A stretch of 64,000 bases of DNA. It comes from Litchfieldia sinesaloumensis. GTDB taxonomy: Bacteria > Bacillota > Bacilli > Bacillales > Bacillaceae_L. The first letter of the stretch is position 1, and the number at the start of each line of letters is the position of its first letter. Where the stretch lies: positions 2,730,460 to 2,794,459 of the forward strand of contig NZ_LT732529.1 of the NCBI RefSeq assembly GCF_900156865.1. Reading direction: 5' to 3'. Positions 37,845 through 45,649 of this stretch are shown here, one piece after another. The notes under the pieces were generated by a model. That model was not told where the DNA came from and did no database searches. It saw only the letters and a list, made by a program, of their open reading frames with translations. The translations under genes were made by a program, and so were the position numbers.

Positions 37845-38540
37845 TCACTTCTCTAATTTAGCCTCATAAACGGCCAAGTTTGAATACGATGCTTTCATAG
37901 GTGCCATTTGTCTAATTCCTATTTTTCCCGATTCATGAATGGGACCAAATTGTTTACCATCATCTTCCCATTCTAATACTGTTAAATCGTTAATTGAGAA
38001 CTGAACAATTCCTTCATATTTTACAAGTTTCAGATGATAAGGTGATTGGGCGTCCTCCACAGGAGGAAGTGGATCTGCCCCTTGAGCCACAAGATGAAAA
38101 CCATGACTTTTTCTTAAATTACATGTGCGAAAGGCACGTTCATCGGGCCACTTATGTCGAAAATAAGACAGGTGTAAAGCATTTATTGAACCAGAATGAT
38201 ATTCAGGATATTTGCCAGTTCTTTTTGGTAGGCTAGGACTAAACAAATCCTCTCCATTAATTCCTTTAGCTGCGAAGAACATCATGCAAAGTCCTGGTTC
38301 TTGTATGGGATAGAAATCCCACTGAATCATGATTTTGTCAGGAAAGTCATTTGGACACCAAAACACCCAATGAGCATTATCACCGTGAGTCTCCGGATCC
38401 AATTCATTTTCTAATGTCAATCGCTCGTCATCAAAGCTAATCTTCGCTTGTCCTTCGAGCTTCCAATTCTCTACATCCTGTTCCTTTGACAAGGAATTAT
38501 GATACAAGCATTCTCCTTGTACAAATTGTTTATGTTCCAC
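37845..38540 (-). CDS. yesU: DUF1961 family protein (YesU-like)
   Basis: 231 residues from GTG 38540, chosen because AAGGGGGGAT lies eight bases before it; a TTG at 38564 would precede this site. The sequence has the lectin-like beta-sandwich pattern of DUF1961 (NAHWVFWCPNDFPDKIMIQWDF, CMMFFAAKGINGEDLF, ALHLSYFRHKWP, FSINDLTVLEWEDDG). B. subtilis YesU belongs to this family and adopts a concanavalin-like fold; its activity is not known to me. No signal peptide. It follows the YesS-like gene after a terminator and may be co-regulated with it. Confidence 0.8.
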   Translation of the reverse strand: MEHKQFVQGECLYHNSLSKEQDVENWKLEGQAKISFDDERLTLENELDPETHGDNAHWVFWCPNDFPDKIMIQWDFYPIQEPGLCMMFFAAKGINGEDLFSPSLPKRTGKYPEYHSGSINALHLSYFRHKWPDERAFRTCNLRKSHGFHLVAQGADPLPPVEDAQSPYHLKLVKYEGIVQFSINDLTVLEWEDDGKQFGPIHESGKIGIRQMAPMKASYSNLAVYEAKLEK

Positions 38541-38624
38541 TTTTCTATCCCCCCTTCTAGACAATCTATCAATACATTAAAACTAATAAATAATTCATTT
38601 TCCATCAACCATACTTTTTTGCCA

Positions 38625-38655
38625 ACAAAAAAAGACGGTGTTAAACCATCTTTTT
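38625..38655 (-). terminator. Terminator of the YesS-like regulator gene
   Basis: AAAGATGGT pairs with ACCGTCTTT around TTAAC, followed by TTTTTTG; it begins at the regulator's stop codon. Confidence 0.8.
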
Positions 38656-40997
38656 TAGCCAATTTGACTTTTTTCTTGATTAAGTTTCCTGTATTGACTA
38701 GGCGTTACGCCAATTTGTTTCTTGAAGATTCGATTAAAGTAACTTTGACGGTATCCAACTTTTTCTGCAATAAGATTTATTTGCATATCCGAATTTTGAA
38801 GCATCTCTTTTGCCTTTTCCATTCTGAGTTCTGTTAAATAATCTATAAAATTAATTCCAACTATTTGTTTAAAACTTTTACTGAGAGAATACGGGCTTGT
38901 CCCTATTTCATCTGCACAACTCTCTAATGAAATATCAAACATATAATTTTCATTAATGATCATAGTTACTTTTTCTATTACACGTTTTAATTCGATATTC
39001 ATCCTGCCTTCAAGCTGGTTAATATATGGGCTAACTACCTCATCTATAAACCATTTTATGATTCTATTTTTATCAGGAATTTTCGAGAGTTCTTCATACA
39101 TATTCTTTTCTTTAAATAGATCATGAGGATGAAATCCGGAATGTAAGATTTCGTGTTGAATACTACTATATAATTGAATGGCACCATACTTAATATTTAT
39201 CTCATTTGTTTCATTTTTTGTTAATTCCTCAATGAATTGACTGATAAGTTCTTCAACCTCATCAATTTGACCCATTCTAATTGCTTGAATAATTTCTTTC
39301 TCTTTTGTAAATGGGTATTGAAAGGCTTGTACATCCATTTTTTTATCTTCTTGTAAATCTATAATTTGATTTATATTTTCGAACATCCTAAATCTTTTTC
39401 TTTTCCTAACTTCTTCAAATAAATAAGGGATTTCTTTAATTTTTTCAGTAGAATCACTTATTGTGATGGTTACCTGCATCTTAAGAATTTGATTTACAGC
39501 TTCGGTAACTACGTTGGCAAAATGGCGTAAATCCGCTTTGATTGATGATTTTTCCGGATAAATTATCAACATCTCCACTGATAGATCAGAAACCTTTATC
39601 AAGTTATATTGTTCAAATAATTCTTGTGCTACTTCATCCATTATATTCGCCGTTACAAATGCGACTAAACTTTCATCATTTGTGGAAAGTCCATCATTTG
39701 AATCTTCCCTTACACCTGTAAGTTGGATTTCTAGTGCAATAAATGATTGATTCTGAACCTCCCATCCGTAGTTCTCCATTCTTTTCCTAAGATTATCCTC
39801 GTGATATCCGTAAAAGTAACCCTGAATTAATTGCAAGATAAAACTTTGTTTGATCTCACCAACCTGCTCAGAAAGACGGTCCCGAAGCATATTGCTTTTT
39901 TGATTTAATTTAGACCATTGTTCTTCAATCACTAAAAATTCATGTTTCTTAGATTTTTTTATTCCTTCGGCTTCTTCACCTAATAATTTTTTAAGCAGAC
40001 CATTTATTGGTGAATAAATTCTGTTTGATGCAAACCAAGACATAATCAGAGCAAGTACTAAAGCGGATGCACTTATGATAAGAATTAATCTTGAAGTAAA
40101 TACTAAAGGTGCTGTAATAGATGTAATTGGTGCAGCAGACACATATGTCCATTGAGAATCGATCCTCTTAAAATGACCGTAAGAAATTGAGTACATTTTA
40201 TTATCATATTTAAATTGAAATGTACCTTTATTTTCGTCTTGATTAACAATTTCCTCTTTTAACTCATCAATAATAGAAGGGTCATTTGTACTGTTAGAAG
40301 AAAGTAAGATTTGATTCTTTTCATTTAGGATAAATGTTGCACCCTTTTCATAGGGTGTTAGCGTTTTTAATAGCTCAACTGCTTTATTCTTATTTATTTC
40401 TGTAATTATATATCCAAAAGGATCTTTACTTGTTACTGGGATATTTTGAACAAAAGCTAGGGTTGAAGCACTTTTTCTGTTAGCCTGTGGGTTTTGATAA
40501 ACTTCCCAACTCATATTTTCATTATTTTCTAATAACTCAAGATAGACTTCGTTTATTTCGTTACTTAAAACATTATAACCGCTATTTATTACGATCGGCT
40601 TCTCTAAATTAACATATAGTTCAACTTCCTTAATCAATGGATGACTACCTTGTTGGAGTAAAAGGGTTTTTGAAATATCATTTGTTTCTTTAAACTGTCT
40701 TACAAAGTCTAATTGTTTCAATGATTCCCCAAAACGGGATTCAAATGCCAAGCGAGAGGTGGAGTATTCAATATCACTAAAAACTTCATCAATATTTTGA
40801 GCTCTTTCATTGATTTGACTATTATGCTGCTGCATTAGTTGTTCTTCTACTTGTCCTATCGCAAACAAGTAAATTCCTAAGCCTGTTATTAATCCTGGGA
40901 TACTGGCAATAAATAAGATCAGAATAAAACTATTACGGTGATAGGTTCCTTTCCAGTTAAATCGCAGGAGTTTTGCACCCATTTTTTTCTCTTTCAC
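38655..40997 (-). CDS. yesS: Membrane-bound AraC family regulator (YesS type)
   Basis: 780 residues from GTG 40997, six bases after GGGGGGA. Membrane helix 1 at roughly 22-45 (SFILILFIASIPGLITGLGI), an extracellular Cache-like sensor of about 240 residues, helix 2 near 300-325 (LILIISASALVLALIMSWF), a cytosolic linker of some 350 residues, and a C-terminal AraC HTH (LESCADEIGTSPYSLSKSFKQ, INLIAEKVGYRQSYFNRIFKKQ). It lacks kinase or receiver domains, so signal and DNA binding are on one chain. Position between the LplBC-type permeases, YesU and the PL26 operon suggests it controls them. Confidence 0.9.
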   Translation of the reverse strand: MKEKKMGAKLLRFNWKGTYHRNSFILILFIASIPGLITGLGIYLFAIGQVEEQLMQQHNSQINERAQNIDEVFSDIEYSTSRLAFESRFGESLKQLDFVRQFKETNDISKTLLLQQGSHPLIKEVELYVNLEKPIVINSGYNVLSNEINEVYLELLENNENMSWEVYQNPQANRKSASTLAFVQNIPVTSKDPFGYIITEINKNKAVELLKTLTPYEKGATFILNEKNQILLSSNSTNDPSIIDELKEEIVNQDENKGTFQFKYDNKMYSISYGHFKRIDSQWTYVSAAPITSITAPLVFTSRLILIISASALVLALIMSWFASNRIYSPINGLLKKLLGEEAEGIKKSKKHEFLVIEEQWSKLNQKSNMLRDRLSEQVGEIKQSFILQLIQGYFYGYHEDNLRKRMENYGWEVQNQSFIALEIQLTGVREDSNDGLSTNDESLVAFVTANIMDEVAQELFEQYNLIKVSDLSVEMLIIYPEKSSIKADLRHFANVVTEAVNQILKMQVTITISDSTEKIKEIPYLFEEVRKRKRFRMFENINQIIDLQEDKKMDVQAFQYPFTKEKEIIQAIRMGQIDEVEELISQFIEELTKNETNEINIKYGAIQLYSSIQHEILHSGFHPHDLFKEKNMYEELSKIPDKNRIIKWFIDEVVSPYINQLEGRMNIELKRVIEKVTMIINENYMFDISLESCADEIGTSPYSLSKSFKQIVGINFIDYLTELRMEKAKEMLQNSDMQINLIAEKVGYRQSYFNRIFKKQIGVTPSQYRKLNQEKSQIG

Positions 40998-41067
40998 ATA
41001 AAATCCCCCCAACTCTAGCAATCTCTCTTTTGTATTATTACTTATTATGTCATAAATTATCGAAAAA

Positions 41068-41083
41068 TTGAATGCGCTTTAAT
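41068..41083 (-). promoter_or_regulatory. cre-like site upstream of the YesS-like gene
   Basis: Minus strand ATTAAAGCGCATTCAA differs from WTGNAANCGNWNNCWW only at position 3. It lies about 70 bases before the start codon. Confidence 0.45.
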
Positions 41084-41120
41084 AACTAATATTAAAAATT
41101 TTTTATCTATTCAGCAATAA

Positions 41121-41165
41121 AAAAAAGACAAATTGCAATGGTCTTCCCTGCAACTTGTCCTTTTT
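41121..41165 (-). terminator. Terminator of the LplB/LplC-type permease operon
   Basis: AAAAAGGACAAGTTGCA pairs with TGCAATTTGTCTTTTTT (with wobble pairs), followed by TTATTGC on the minus strand. Confidence 0.8.
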
Positions 41166-41183
41166 ATTAAATAGACGATAATA

Positions 41184-42074
41184 TTAGCCTTTTACTGAAC
41201 CTAATAGCATCCCTTTTGCAAAATGTTTCTGAAGGAAAGGATACACAATTAGTATTGGTATAGTTGCCACAACTACAACAGCCAACTTTAATGATTGATC
41301 TGGTGGTTCAACATAATCTCCACCCATTGAAGTAGGATCCCCAATAGCAGATTGGGAAAGCATGATAATTTGTTGAAGTAATAGCTGGACTGGCCATTTA
41401 GCACTATCATTTAAGTATAATAATGCACTAAAGAAGTCATTCCAAATTGCCACTGCATAGAAGAGGGCAAATGTTGCAATAACAGGCTTAGATAGCGGCA
41501 ACATTATTCTCCAAAAGATCCCGAACTCAGTACACCCATCCATTTTTGCTGCCTCTTCTAGTTCAAAAGGGATGTTTTGGAAAAATGTTTTAATAATGAT
41601 TAAGTTAAATGGATTTATAGCGATTGGCAAGATTAGCGCCCAATAGGAATCTAATAAACCAAGAGATTTAATCACTAAGTATGTTGGAATCATTCCTCCA
41701 CTAAATAACATGGAGAAAATAATAAGATTCATAATTACACTGCGTCCCATTAAGTTCTTTCTTGACAATGGATATGCCATTGAGAGTGTAAAGAATAAGC
41801 AAACAATTGTCCCAACTACTGTTGTGCCGACCGAAACTAGTATACTTCTAACAAAGGTATTCGTAGAAAAGATATACCGATAAGCTTCGAGTGAAAATGT
41901 TTCAGGAAAAATAAAAAAACTTCTTCTTGACAATTCAGCCTCTGTTGCAAAAGATCCTGCAATCACGTATAAAAGAGGGCACAGCATCAACAAACCTGCT
42001 ATTCCTAATATTACGAAGTTAAAAACGTCAAAGACTCTCCCAGCTGGGGTATTATGCATCTTTGATAATGACAT
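41184..42074 (-). CDS. lplC: Carbohydrate ABC transporter permease (LplC/YtcP type)
   Basis: 296 residues with six predicted helices. The EAA loop is FELEEAAKMDGCTEFGIFWRI. C-terminal LLIPFLQKHFAKG-like ending (FLQKHFAKGMLLGSVKG) is characteristic of YtcP/LplC permeases. Partner of the LplB-type permease 28 bases upstream and probably of the lipoprotein at 31436-32944. GAGGAGGTG precedes the ATG. No ATPase gene lies nearby. Confidence 0.9.
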   Translation of the reverse strand: MSLSKMHNTPAGRVFDVFNFVILGIAGLLMLCPLLYVIAGSFATEAELSRRSFFIFPETFSLEAYRYIFSTNTFVRSILVSVGTTVVGTIVCLFFTLSMAYPLSRKNLMGRSVIMNLIIFSMLFSGGMIPTYLVIKSLGLLDSYWALILPIAINPFNLIIIKTFFQNIPFELEEAAKMDGCTEFGIFWRIMLPLSKPVIATFALFYAVAIWNDFFSALLYLNDSAKWPVQLLLQQIIMLSQSAIGDPTSMGGDYVEPPDQSLKLAVVVVATIPILIVYPFLQKHFAKGMLLGSVKG

Positions 42075-42102
42075 AATGACACCTCCTCAAAATTTCATAT
42101 TA

Positions 42103-43089
42103 CTAAAAGATACCTTCTTGACCAACTTTCTTAGCGAGCTTATTCGCACCTAATACAAGAATGATACCAACCACAGCTTTAAATAATCCAACTGCTGTAC
42201 TATAGCTGTATGCACCTTGCGTTATTCCTATAAAATAAACGTATGTGTCAAACACATCTGCAACGCTACGGTTTAATGAGTTAGTCATTAAGTAGATTTG
42301 CTGAAATCCTGTGTCTAAAAAGTTCCCTAGTCGTAAAATAAGGAGTACTACAATTGTACTTCTAACCGCCGGTAGTGTAACATGCCATACACGCCTGAAA
42401 CGTCCAGCACCGTCAACAATTGCAGCTTCATATTGTTCCTTATCGACAGCAGCTAATGCAGCTAAAAAGATAATCGTACCCCATCCGGTTTCCTTCCAAA
42501 TGATTTGACCCATAATTAACGGACGAAACCAATCTGGAGAAGATAAGAAGTTAATTTCTTTACCATATATGGCTGAAACAATATCGTTAACAACACCACC
42601 ACTAGTAGTAAAGAAAATGTATGTGATACTCGCAATAATAACCCAAGACATAAAATGAGGCACATATACAAAAGTTTGTACAGTTCTCTTATACCAGCTA
42701 ACCCTTAATTCATTTAATAGCAAGGCCAAAATAATCGGTGCTGGAAAAAAGAAGACAAGATCTAACACCGCTAAAATAAACGTATTCCTCAGTAATCTTC
42801 CAAAGTCAGGATTTTGGAAAAAGTTTTTAAAATGTTCAACTCCAACCCACTCACTACCTAATACGCCCTTAAATGGAGAATAATCTTGGAAAGCAATAAC
42901 CACACCCCACATAGGTGCATATTTAAAAATAAGGAAGTATAAAACACCTGGAATTAGTAAGAAATAAAGCCATTTATCCCTTCTTAAACGACGAAACCTA
43001 GAAATCTTTGGATTTAAATTTTCTTTTATACTCTTCGAAGGAATATTGCTATACTCTACTTCCGTGCCTTCCGTTTTTACAGTTGCCAT
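42103..43089 (-). CDS. lplB: Carbohydrate ABC transporter permease (LplB/YteP type)
   Basis: 328 residues from ATG 43089, which has AAAGGAGGG eight bases upstream; an upstream ATG at 43164 is rejected because it lies in a cre-like sequence with no binding site. First helix KWLYFLLIPGVLYFLIFKYAP, EAA loop QYEAAIVDGAGRFRRVWHVTLPAV, C-terminus KLAKKVGQEGIF typical of YteP/LplB. Forms the channel with the LplC-type permease. The promoter candidate at 43175-43204 carries an A6-TATAGT element. Confidence 0.9.
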   Translation of the reverse strand: MATVKTEGTEVEYSNIPSKSIKENLNPKISRFRRLRRDKWLYFLLIPGVLYFLIFKYAPMWGVVIAFQDYSPFKGVLGSEWVGVEHFKNFFQNPDFGRLLRNTFILAVLDLVFFFPAPIILALLLNELRVSWYKRTVQTFVYVPHFMSWVIIASITYIFFTTSGGVVNDIVSAIYGKEINFLSSPDWFRPLIMGQIIWKETGWGTIIFLAALAAVDKEQYEAAIVDGAGRFRRVWHVTLPAVRSTIVVLLILRLGNFLDTGFQQIYLMTNSLNRSVADVFDTYVYFIGITQGAYSYSTAVGLFKAVVGIILVLGANKLAKKVGQEGIF

Positions 43090-43148
43090 CTTCTTCTCCC
43101 TCCTTTTTATAAAAAGTTTTTGATATATTGAATTGTTCTTAACCCAAA

Positions 43149-43164
43149 AGTAAACCGTTTTCAT
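43149..43164 (-). promoter_or_regulatory. Weak cre-like site in the lplB leader
   Basis: Minus strand ATGAAAACGGTTTACT has the strong half TGAAAACG but two mismatches at the far end. It sits just downstream of the predicted -10. Confidence 0.35.
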
Positions 43165-43174
43165 TTTTCTAACA

Positions 43175-43204
43175 ACTATATTTTTTTGTAATCTATAAAT
43201 CTTT
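43175..43204 (-). promoter_or_regulatory. Promoter candidate of the lplB-lplC operon
   Basis: -10 TATAGT (43175-43180), 18-base spacer containing GATTACAAAAAAA, -35 position AAAGAT (43199-43204). The yesT promoter at 52354-52382 has the same AAAGAT, GATAACAAAAAAG and TATAAT order. Confidence 0.45.
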
Positions 43205-43348
43205 AATCTTTATTGACGTACCAAGGCTTTTATCCTTTTTTGTTGGATTATCACTATTTTGTAATCCCTCTTTACTCGTAACCATCACTTTCCCAACACT
43301 TAAAATCTATATTATATTTCCAATAATGAAATGAATTTCTAAGAACAA

Positions 43349-43378
43349 GAAACACCCACACTTGAATATGGGTGTTCC
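43349..43378 (-). terminator. Terminator of the PL9 gene
   Basis: GGAACACCCA pairs with TGGGTGTTTC, followed by TTGTTCTTAG; moderate T content. Confidence 0.6.
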
Positions 43379-43393
43379 TCTCAATAATTATTC

Positions 43394-44908
43394 TTATTTG
43401 GATATCAATGCTTTTGCTTCTTGTACAAGAACGCGTGCAACTTCCTTATCTACATGCTTTCCTGATTGCGCCTCAACATGATTAATAAAAGCAGTGTAGT
43501 TCTGATTCTCTAATTGTTGTTGAAGACTATTTGCAATCCCTTTATTATCAATCTTTCCATAGTCAGTGAATACTGTTACTAAACGTTGTAGGGGTACAGA
43601 TTCGTCTTTGTGAGCAAGGTAGCCTAGGTTGTAATTATAAAGTGGACTAGTTGGTTTTATTTCCATAAAAGTTACATCTGGTAATGTACCGTCAGGTTTT
43701 CTAGGAGCTTTTAATTGTTCCATATCTAGACTTACAAAATCTTCAGCTGTAACTTCTAAACCACCATCGATTGTCCAGGAATTATTCGTCTCATTTTCAG
43801 GTGAAATATCATAGTTTGATGTTAATTGTCCGAAATAAGCAATGTTATTGTGTAAGACTTCTCTGTAGCCTGGAATGTCTTCTGGGCTTGTTGGACTAAG
43901 ACGCTCTAACATATTAAAGTTAGCACCGTAGCCAGGCTTATAGGCCGTGTTATTAATCCAATCCGCTGCTTTTCCTGGTTGATGATTGGCATAAAAATTA
44001 TTACCACCGTTATTAACTGCTAAATTAAATGTAACTGAATGAACAGGCATTGGATTTGGTAATCCCTCTGTTCGATAGGAATATCCACCGACCTTAAATC
44101 CATTCTTGTCACCTCTACCATCCTGATTACCATTATGGTTGAACGACCAGTTTCCATGATGAATCACTGACCCTGTTGAACTAATACTGTCAAATCCGTC
44201 ATCACTGTTATTCCATGCGCGGTTGTTAATAAACGCCACATCTAGTGCATGCGCTCCAAAACCGTCTATATTACCTGCTGATGTATTAGTTGGTCCAATG
44301 TTGTCATAAGCATCGGAATTGTATACAAGGCCCGTTGCCTTTCCACCAGTAAAGTAGAATCCATTCGCTTCATTATTATATACGGCCATATTTTCAAAGT
44401 ATGCTTGACCGTTAATCCTAAATGCCTCTGCTTGCTTTTGACTACCAACTTTAATTCCAGTCACGTCAAATCCAATAAAAGAGACATCAGTAACTTCTTC
44501 TCCTATATAAAACCCAGCTATACGCTGATCAGTTGGCACATCACTGAAATCAAATACAGGTCTTTCATCACCTGGATAAGCCATATAGGTAATCCCACTC
44601 TTATTAATATCATGCACAAAGTGATAAACAGATTCATGAGGATTATCGGTATTTTTATCAAATTCATACTCATTATAAATGCCGCCACGAATATAGACGG
44701 TATCCCCAAAGGTCGCTTCAGATTGCGCCTTCATTAAACTTTTAAAAGGCTCACTCTCAGTTCCAGGATTGTTATCACTACCATTTGGAGATATGTAATA
44801 ACTTGTAGGACTTCCTTCAACATTCACTTCATCAGCAAAAATAGAAGTTGGCAAGAACATTGCAATCATCATAAAGCCAATAAAAATCAAACTCCCTATC
44901 TTTTTCAT
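43394..44908 (-). CDS. Secreted polysaccharide lyase family 9 (pectate/RG lyase) with FIMAH domain
   Basis: 504 residues. Signal peptide about 1-25 (cleavage after IFA). The right-handed beta-helix follows; AGNIDGFGAH (D215) and AWNNSDDGFD (D236, D237, D240) reproduce the calcium-binding Asp cluster of PL9 Pel9A, and K272 in DKNGFKVGG is the likely catalytic base. PL9 cleaves pectate or RG-I by beta-elimination. The last ~55 residues (NYTAFINHVEAQSGKHVDKEVARVL region) form a FIMAH domain common on secreted Bacillus enzymes. Single-gene unit with AGAGGAG before the ATG, an activator-type promoter, a consensus cre and a leader reading frame upstream. Confidence 0.88.
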   Translation of the reverse strand: MKKIGSLIFIGFMMIAMFLPTSIFADEVNVEGSPTSYYISPNGSDNNPGTESEPFKSLMKAQSEATFGDTVYIRGGIYNEYEFDKNTDNPHESVYHFVHDINKSGITYMAYPGDERPVFDFSDVPTDQRIAGFYIGEEVTDVSFIGFDVTGIKVGSQKQAEAFRINGQAYFENMAVYNNEANGFYFTGGKATGLVYNSDAYDNIGPTNTSAGNIDGFGAHALDVAFINNRAWNNSDDGFDSISSTGSVIHHGNWSFNHNGNQDGRGDKNGFKVGGYSYRTEGLPNPMPVHSVTFNLAVNNGGNNFYANHQPGKAADWINNTAYKPGYGANFNMLERLSPTSPEDIPGYREVLHNNIAYFGQLTSNYDISPENETNNSWTIDGGLEVTAEDFVSLDMEQLKAPRKPDGTLPDVTFMEIKPTSPLYNYNLGYLAHKDESVPLQRLVTVFTDYGKIDNKGIANSLQQQLENQNYTAFINHVEAQSGKHVDKEVARVLVQEAKALISK

Positions 44909-44953
44909 AAATTACTCTCCTCTCATTATTTGCTTTACCTCAAACCACCTATT

Positions 44954-44986
44954 TCATAAGCACTTTGTTTCGTCGGACAAAAGCAT
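44954..44986 (-). CDS. Possible 10-residue leader peptide in the PL9 mRNA
   Basis: ATG 44986 follows an excellent ribosome binding site (AAGGAGGTG, 44990-44998) with five bases after GGAGG, and reads MLLSDETKCL before TGA. It ends 45 bases ahead of the PL9 ATG. The binding site is at least as strong as that of the PL9 gene itself, so ribosomes should load here. Whether translation regulates PL9 expression is unknown; no run of codons for one amino acid is present, so classical attenuation is not indicated. Confidence 0.4.
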   Translation of the reverse strand: MLLSDETKCL

Positions 44987-45018
44987 TGGCACCTCCTTCA
45001 ATGAGATTCACCACACGT

Positions 45019-45034
45019 TTGTATGCGGTTACAT
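45019..45034 (-). promoter_or_regulatory. Consensus cre site in the PL9 leader
   Basis: Minus strand ATGTAACCGCATACAA fits WTGNAANCGNWNNCWW at every position. It lies 22 bases downstream of the predicted -10, where CcpA would block transcription. Confidence 0.6.
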
Positions 45035-45055
45035 ATTCTTTATTTTAGTTCAAAC

Positions 45056-45111
45056 ATTCTGTAAATTCATTGTCTGATGTTATCCAATTTTCCTTCAAAA
45101 TTATCTGAGAG
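45056..45111 (-). promoter_or_regulatory. PL9 promoter with tandem GATAA activator half-sites
   Basis: GATAA at 45101-45105 and 45080-45084 (21 bases apart), the second within the -35 hexamer GATAAC (45079-45084); 17-base spacer; -10 CAGAAT (45056-45061). All distances equal those at 37716-37770, and ACAATGAATT in the spacer is also shared. Confidence 0.65.
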
Positions 45112-45120
45112 TATTGTGTA

Positions 45121-45155
45121 ATAAAACAGGCCGAAATCCATTAGGAGTTTCGACC
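45121..45155 (-). terminator. Second terminator downstream of rhaM
   Basis: GGTCGAAACTCC pairs with GGATTTCGGCC (one bulge) around TAAT, then TGTTTTAT. It lies 105 bases beyond the rhaM terminator, immediately before the PL9 promoter, and closes no recognisable gene. Confidence 0.6.
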
Positions 45156-45231
45156 CATCTTCTTGAAGTACTATTTTCCTATACCTATAGAAACCCCTAA
45201 CTCATGTAAGATAATAAATGATTACATGAAA

Positions 45232-45251
45232 TTCCTTCAAAATTATCTGAG
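45232..45251 (-). repeat. Orphan copy of the upstream activator repeat
   Basis: TTCCTTCAAAATTATCTGAG (plus strand) is identical over 20 bases to 45090-45109 in the PL9 promoter, 142 bases away. The second half-site and the -10 element are missing. Confidence 0.6.
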
Positions 45252-45259
45252 CGTCCAAA

Positions 45260-45299
45260 AAAATAAAACTTGGCTACCCCAAGTCAAGGCAAGCCAAGT
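45260..45299 (-). terminator. Terminator of the yesT-yesR-yesX-yesZ-rhaM operon
   Basis: ACTTGGCT (45292-45299 on the minus strand) pairs with AGCCAAGT (45268-45275), followed by TTTATTTTTTT. Confidence 0.8.
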
Positions 45300-45315
45300 C
45301 CGTCTATCCCACTTA

Positions 45316-45630
45316 TTAATCCAAATAAAACACTTGCTTTAATTCTTTTGAAACGGGACTGTTGTCAGGATTGGTTTCCATAATATCCTTCATATATGCC
45401 CACCATCTTTGACAAACCTCTGTTTGAGACATTGCATCCCACATCTCTTCACTCTCAATTTCAACATACGCAAAAAGTGTATTGGATTCCTCGTCTAGAA
45501 AAATCGAATAATGATGTGCCCCATGATTTTTTAATTCCTTCTCCATTTCTGGCCAGAGTTCATCATGGCGTTTTTTATACTCATCATGATACCCTTCAAA
45601 TACTTTCATAACGGAAGCTTTTCGGATCAT
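45316..45630 (-). CDS. rhaM: L-rhamnose mutarotase
   Basis: 104 residues from ATG 45630, the same length as E. coli RhaM and closely similar to it ([37 protein letters not shown]). Active-site residues Y18, H22 and Y41 and the Trp pair in QRWWAYM are in place. It interconverts alpha and beta rhamnose released by the rhamnosidases of this locus, feeding catabolism. An ATG at 45657 overlapping yesZ would lack the matching N-terminus. Last gene of the operon. Confidence 0.95.
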   Translation of the reverse strand: MIRKASVMKVFEGYHDEYKKRHDELWPEMEKELKNHGAHHYSIFLDEESNTLFAYVEIESEEMWDAMSQTEVCQRWWAYMKDIMETNPDNSPVSKELKQVFYLD

Positions 45631-45649
45631 TTTCCCATTTCCCCTTTCA

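Larger units (their letters stand above)
44909..45315. other. Long regulatory interval between rhaM and the PL9 gene
   Basis: About 400 bases with several signals on the minus strand: the rhaM terminator (45260-45299), an orphan activator repeat (45232-45251), a small hairpin CATGTAA/TTACATG (45203-45228), a second terminator (45121-45155), the PL9 promoter (45056-45111), a cre (45019-45034) and a short leader frame (44954-44986). The stretch 45156-45231 has no coding sequence I can support. Confidence 0.6.
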
